Shown in pieces: positions 62,282 to 64,000 of a stretch of DNA of 64,000 nt; within the stretch, counting starts at the first letter, position 1; the number at the start of each line of letters is the position of its first letter. The notes under the pieces were generated by a model. The model saw only the letters and a list, made by a program, of their open reading frames with translations, was not told where the DNA came from and did not search any database. Where the stretch lies: the NCBI GenBank assembly GCA_030041435.1, contig JASHNW010000064.1, positions 1-64,000 on the forward strand, given 5' to 3'. The position numbers and the translations under genes are program-made. The DNA is from Acidobacteriaceae bacterium. GTDB taxonomy: Bacteria; Acidobacteriota; Terriglobia; Terriglobales; Acidobacteriaceae.

Positions 62282-63700
62282 ATGCGGCCTTCCGTTCCGC
62301 GGGACATGCCGAGCCGCATGGAAGGGCCTGCCGCCTATGTATGGTATGTGGCCGTGGCGGCGGCCCTTGGCGGGCTTCTATTCGGATGGGACTGGGTAGT
62401 AATCGGCGGCGCCCGCCAGTTCTACGAAATCTATTTTCATCTCACGTCGCCCACGGTCGTCGGGTGGGCCAACAGCTGTGCGCTGCTCGGCTGCCTGATC
62501 GGCTCGCTGGCTGCCGGTAGTTTCGCTGATCGCTGCGGTCGGCGCCGCGTGCTGCTGGCCTCAGCCGTTCTGTTCGCAGTCTCCTCTGTGTGCACCGGAT
62601 TGGCTGGCTCGTTCGATGCTTTCGTTCTATGGCGCATTGCCGGAGGCACAGCCATTGGCCTCAGCTCCAACATCTCCCCGCTGTACATTGCCGAAATCAG
62701 CCCGGCGACGATTCGAGGCAGGCTTGTCAGCCTGAATCAATTTGCCATCGTGATTGGCATCCTGCTGGCGCAGTTAGTCAACTGGCGGATTGCGCAGTCC
62801 GTTCCTGACAATCTGACAGGGTACGCGCTTCTGCATTCCTGGAACGTACAGCACGGCTGGCGGTGGATGTTCGTGGCTGTCGCCGCGCCCGCACTTGTCT
62901 TCACCCTTGCGTCGCTCTTTCTTCCCGAGAGCCCGCGGTGGCTGCTCACCCGCCGCCGGAACGAAGACGCTCGCGCGGTCCTCAGGCGCGTGGGAGGAGT
63001 CTCCTATGCTGACAGGGAGACGGCTGCCATCGAGGAAGGGCTGGCTGCGGACAGTGCGAACCAGACCGCCTGGCAGGAGCTTCTGCGCCACGGCATCCGC
63101 CGCATGCTGCTGGTGGGCATTGGCCTGGCGGTGCTGCAGCAATGGACCGGCATCAACGTTTTGTTCAACTATGCGGGCATCGTTTATCGCAGCGCGGGTT
63201 ACGGCGCGAACCAGATCTTTCTGGACATTGTGATCACCGGAACCATCAATCTCGTCTTCACGATCGTGGCCATGCTGCTGGTGGACCGGCTGGGCCGTCG
63301 CCGCATGATGCTGTTTGGGTGTCTCGGCATCGGGGTTTCCCACCTGCTCTGCGCGCTGGCGTATCGCCAGGGGTGGCCGCCGGTCGCAGTCCTGGTCCTG
63401 ACGCTGAGCGCTATCGCCTGCTACGCAATGACTCTGGCGCCGGTCACCTGGGTGCTGATCGCGGAGATCTTTCCCAATCGCGTCCGCGCGCACGGCGTTT
63501 CAATCGCCGTTTGCTCCCTCTGGGCAGCATCGTTTCTCCTTACCTACACCTTCCCATTGGTGCGTGACTGGCTCGGATCGGGCAATGTTTTTCTTGGCTA
63601 CGGGGTCATCTGTCTTATCGGTTTCGTTCTCGTGGCTGTCTTTGTGCCTGAGACGAAAGGGCACACCCTCGAGCAGATCGAAGCCGCTGTCCTCCGCTGA
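62282..63700 (+). CDS. MFS sugar porter (XylE/GalP-like)
   Basis: This 472-residue, 12-helix carrier has the sugar-porter motifs: GSLAAGSFADRCGRRR in loop 2-3, PLYIAEISPATIRGRL after helix 4, FLPESPRWLL after helix 6, QQWTGINVLFNY in helix 7, and PETKGHTLEQIE at the C-terminus. It imports hexoses or pentoses with protons. The ATG is 3 bp after the DUF5107-TPR stop, with AGGAAG upstream, so the two form one operon. It converges on the LacI-family gene. Confidence 0.92.
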   Translation: MRPSVPRDMPSRMEGPAAYVWYVAVAAALGGLLFGWDWVVIGGARQFYEIYFHLTSPTVVGWANSCALLGCLIGSLAAGSFADRCGRRRVLLASAVLFAVSSVCTGLAGSFDAFVLWRIAGGTAIGLSSNISPLYIAEISPATIRGRLVSLNQFAIVIGILLAQLVNWRIAQSVPDNLTGYALLHSWNVQHGWRWMFVAVAAPALVFTLASLFLPESPRWLLTRRRNEDARAVLRRVGGVSYADRETAAIEEGLAADSANQTAWQELLRHGIRRMLLVGIGLAVLQQWTGINVLFNYAGIVYRSAGYGANQIFLDIVITGTINLVFTIVAMLLVDRLGRRRMMLFGCLGIGVSHLLCALAYRQGWPPVAVLVLTLSAIACYAMTLAPVTWVLIAEIFPNRVRAHGVSIAVCSLWAASFLLTYTFPLVRDWLGSGNVFLGYGVICLIGFVLVAVFVPETKGHTLEQIEAAVLR

Positions 63701-63794
63701 AGGATGCGGACACGGCCGTTTCCAGCTTTCGATCAACCAGCAGTGCTCACTCGGTCGGACCGCTCCCAGGCCGAAGAGCCCCTGCAGACAGCTT

Positions 63795-64000
63795 TCACGC
63801 GCCCCCTTCATCGGTTACACCCAGCCGATCGACGAAGAGAGGCAGATTGCTGCGCAGGACGATATGCGGAGCAAAGCGTGTAATCGGATCCGGCGCGATG
63901 CCGTCCAGCAGGTAACGGACCAGTGCCTCAAAGGCGGCTTTCCCCTGCGTGGACGGCCGCTGATACAAGGTCGCGAGAATGCGACCCGATTCCAGAAACG
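63795..64000 (-). CDS. LacI family transcriptional regulator, C-terminal fragment
   Basis: The last 67 residues are inside the window. The reading FLESGRILATLYQRPSTQGK, then AFEALVRYLLDGIAP and FAPHIVLRSNLPLFVDRLG, matches the C-terminal subdomain of LacI/RbsB-type sugar-binding regulators. It includes the LYQRP-x-x-QG-x-A-x-E-L pattern. The stop is at 63795-63797; the DNA-binding part lies beyond the right edge. It is convergent with the sugar porter and is the most likely owner of the LacI-like operators seen upstream of GH31 and DUF5107. Confidence 0.8.
   Translation of the reverse strand, partial: FLESGRILATLYQRPSTQGKAAFEALVRYLLDGIAPDPITRFAPHIVLRSNLPLFVDRLGVTDEGGA

Noticed and set aside
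1-64000. tRNA, rRNA, riboswitch or replication origin
   Set aside because: None of the expected conserved stretches or folds was recognised on reading; a covariance-model search was not possible here.

Overview
This 64 kb window looks like a chromosomal segment of a soil-type Acidobacteriota (Terriglobia/Acidobacteriia-like). That is an inference from high GC, many secreted beta-propeller and glycoside-hydrolase genes, membrane-anchored HTH-TPR regulators, a PadR plus HAAS-type membrane protein pair and multihaem cytochromes. No rRNA, tRNA, CRISPR array or intact mobile element was seen; one decayed IS3-type fragment is present.

Region 1 (1-24.4 kb) is catabolic. A truncated secreted S9/DPP-IV-like peptidase (1-1565, -) diverges from a five-step, translationally coupled trans-4-hydroxy-L-proline operon (1734-7918, +): epimerase, three-part D-hydroxyproline dehydrogenase, deaminase and 2-oxoglutarate-semialdehyde dehydrogenase. 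Its start codon abuts a perfect inverted repeat of the GntR/FadR type. Two large secreted proteins follow: a propeller-like protein of unknown function and a VPS10/sortilin-like propeller. Next comes a minus-strand sugar operon (22.1 to 13.3 kb): a short TPR ORF, GH31, GH39, an MFS carrier, an enolase-superfamily acid-sugar dehydratase, an AraD1/GguC-like FAH-fold enzyme and a beta-hydroxyacid dehydrogenase. It is preceded by a TTGACA promoter with a LacI-like operator. A Tat-exported GH127 beta-L-arabinofuranosidase (22541-24370) lies divergently. Together these suggest use of plant hydroxyproline-rich glycoproteins such as extensins, whose hydroxyprolines carry beta-L-arabinofuranosides.

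Region 2 (24.4-37.3 kb) is a compact redox locus: 16-haem, 12-haem and two paralogous 4-haem secreted c-type cytochromes, an outer-membrane beta-barrel, two NHL propellers, a SurA-like prolyl isomerase and two membrane-anchored TPR proteins. It resembles a porin-cytochrome conduit for electron transfer across the outer membrane, but no subunit has a lipobox. A strong Rho-independent terminator separates the 4-haem gene from the isomerase-barrel-cytochrome operon. Perfect and near-perfect CRP-type sites lie in the two divergent intergenic regions.

Region 3 (37.4-43 kb) has an isoprenylcysteine-methyltransferase-like membrane enzyme divergent from a DesK/DesR-like two-component pair, with a symmetric four-arm nested palindrome between them. 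Fumarase C, a ThrE-like exporter and a decayed TPP-enzyme fragment follow.

Region 4 (43-64 kb) has a 1976-residue soluble hybrid histidine kinase with two kinase cores, a secreted PPC/IPT protein with six near-identical C-terminal repeats, an HTH-TM-TPR regulator, a PadR/HAAS pair, an alpha/beta hydrolase with an EF-hand loop, and a DUF5107-TPR protein plus sugar porter operon. The operon has its own TTGACA promoter and LacI-like operator. The C-terminus of a LacI-family regulator runs off the right edge.
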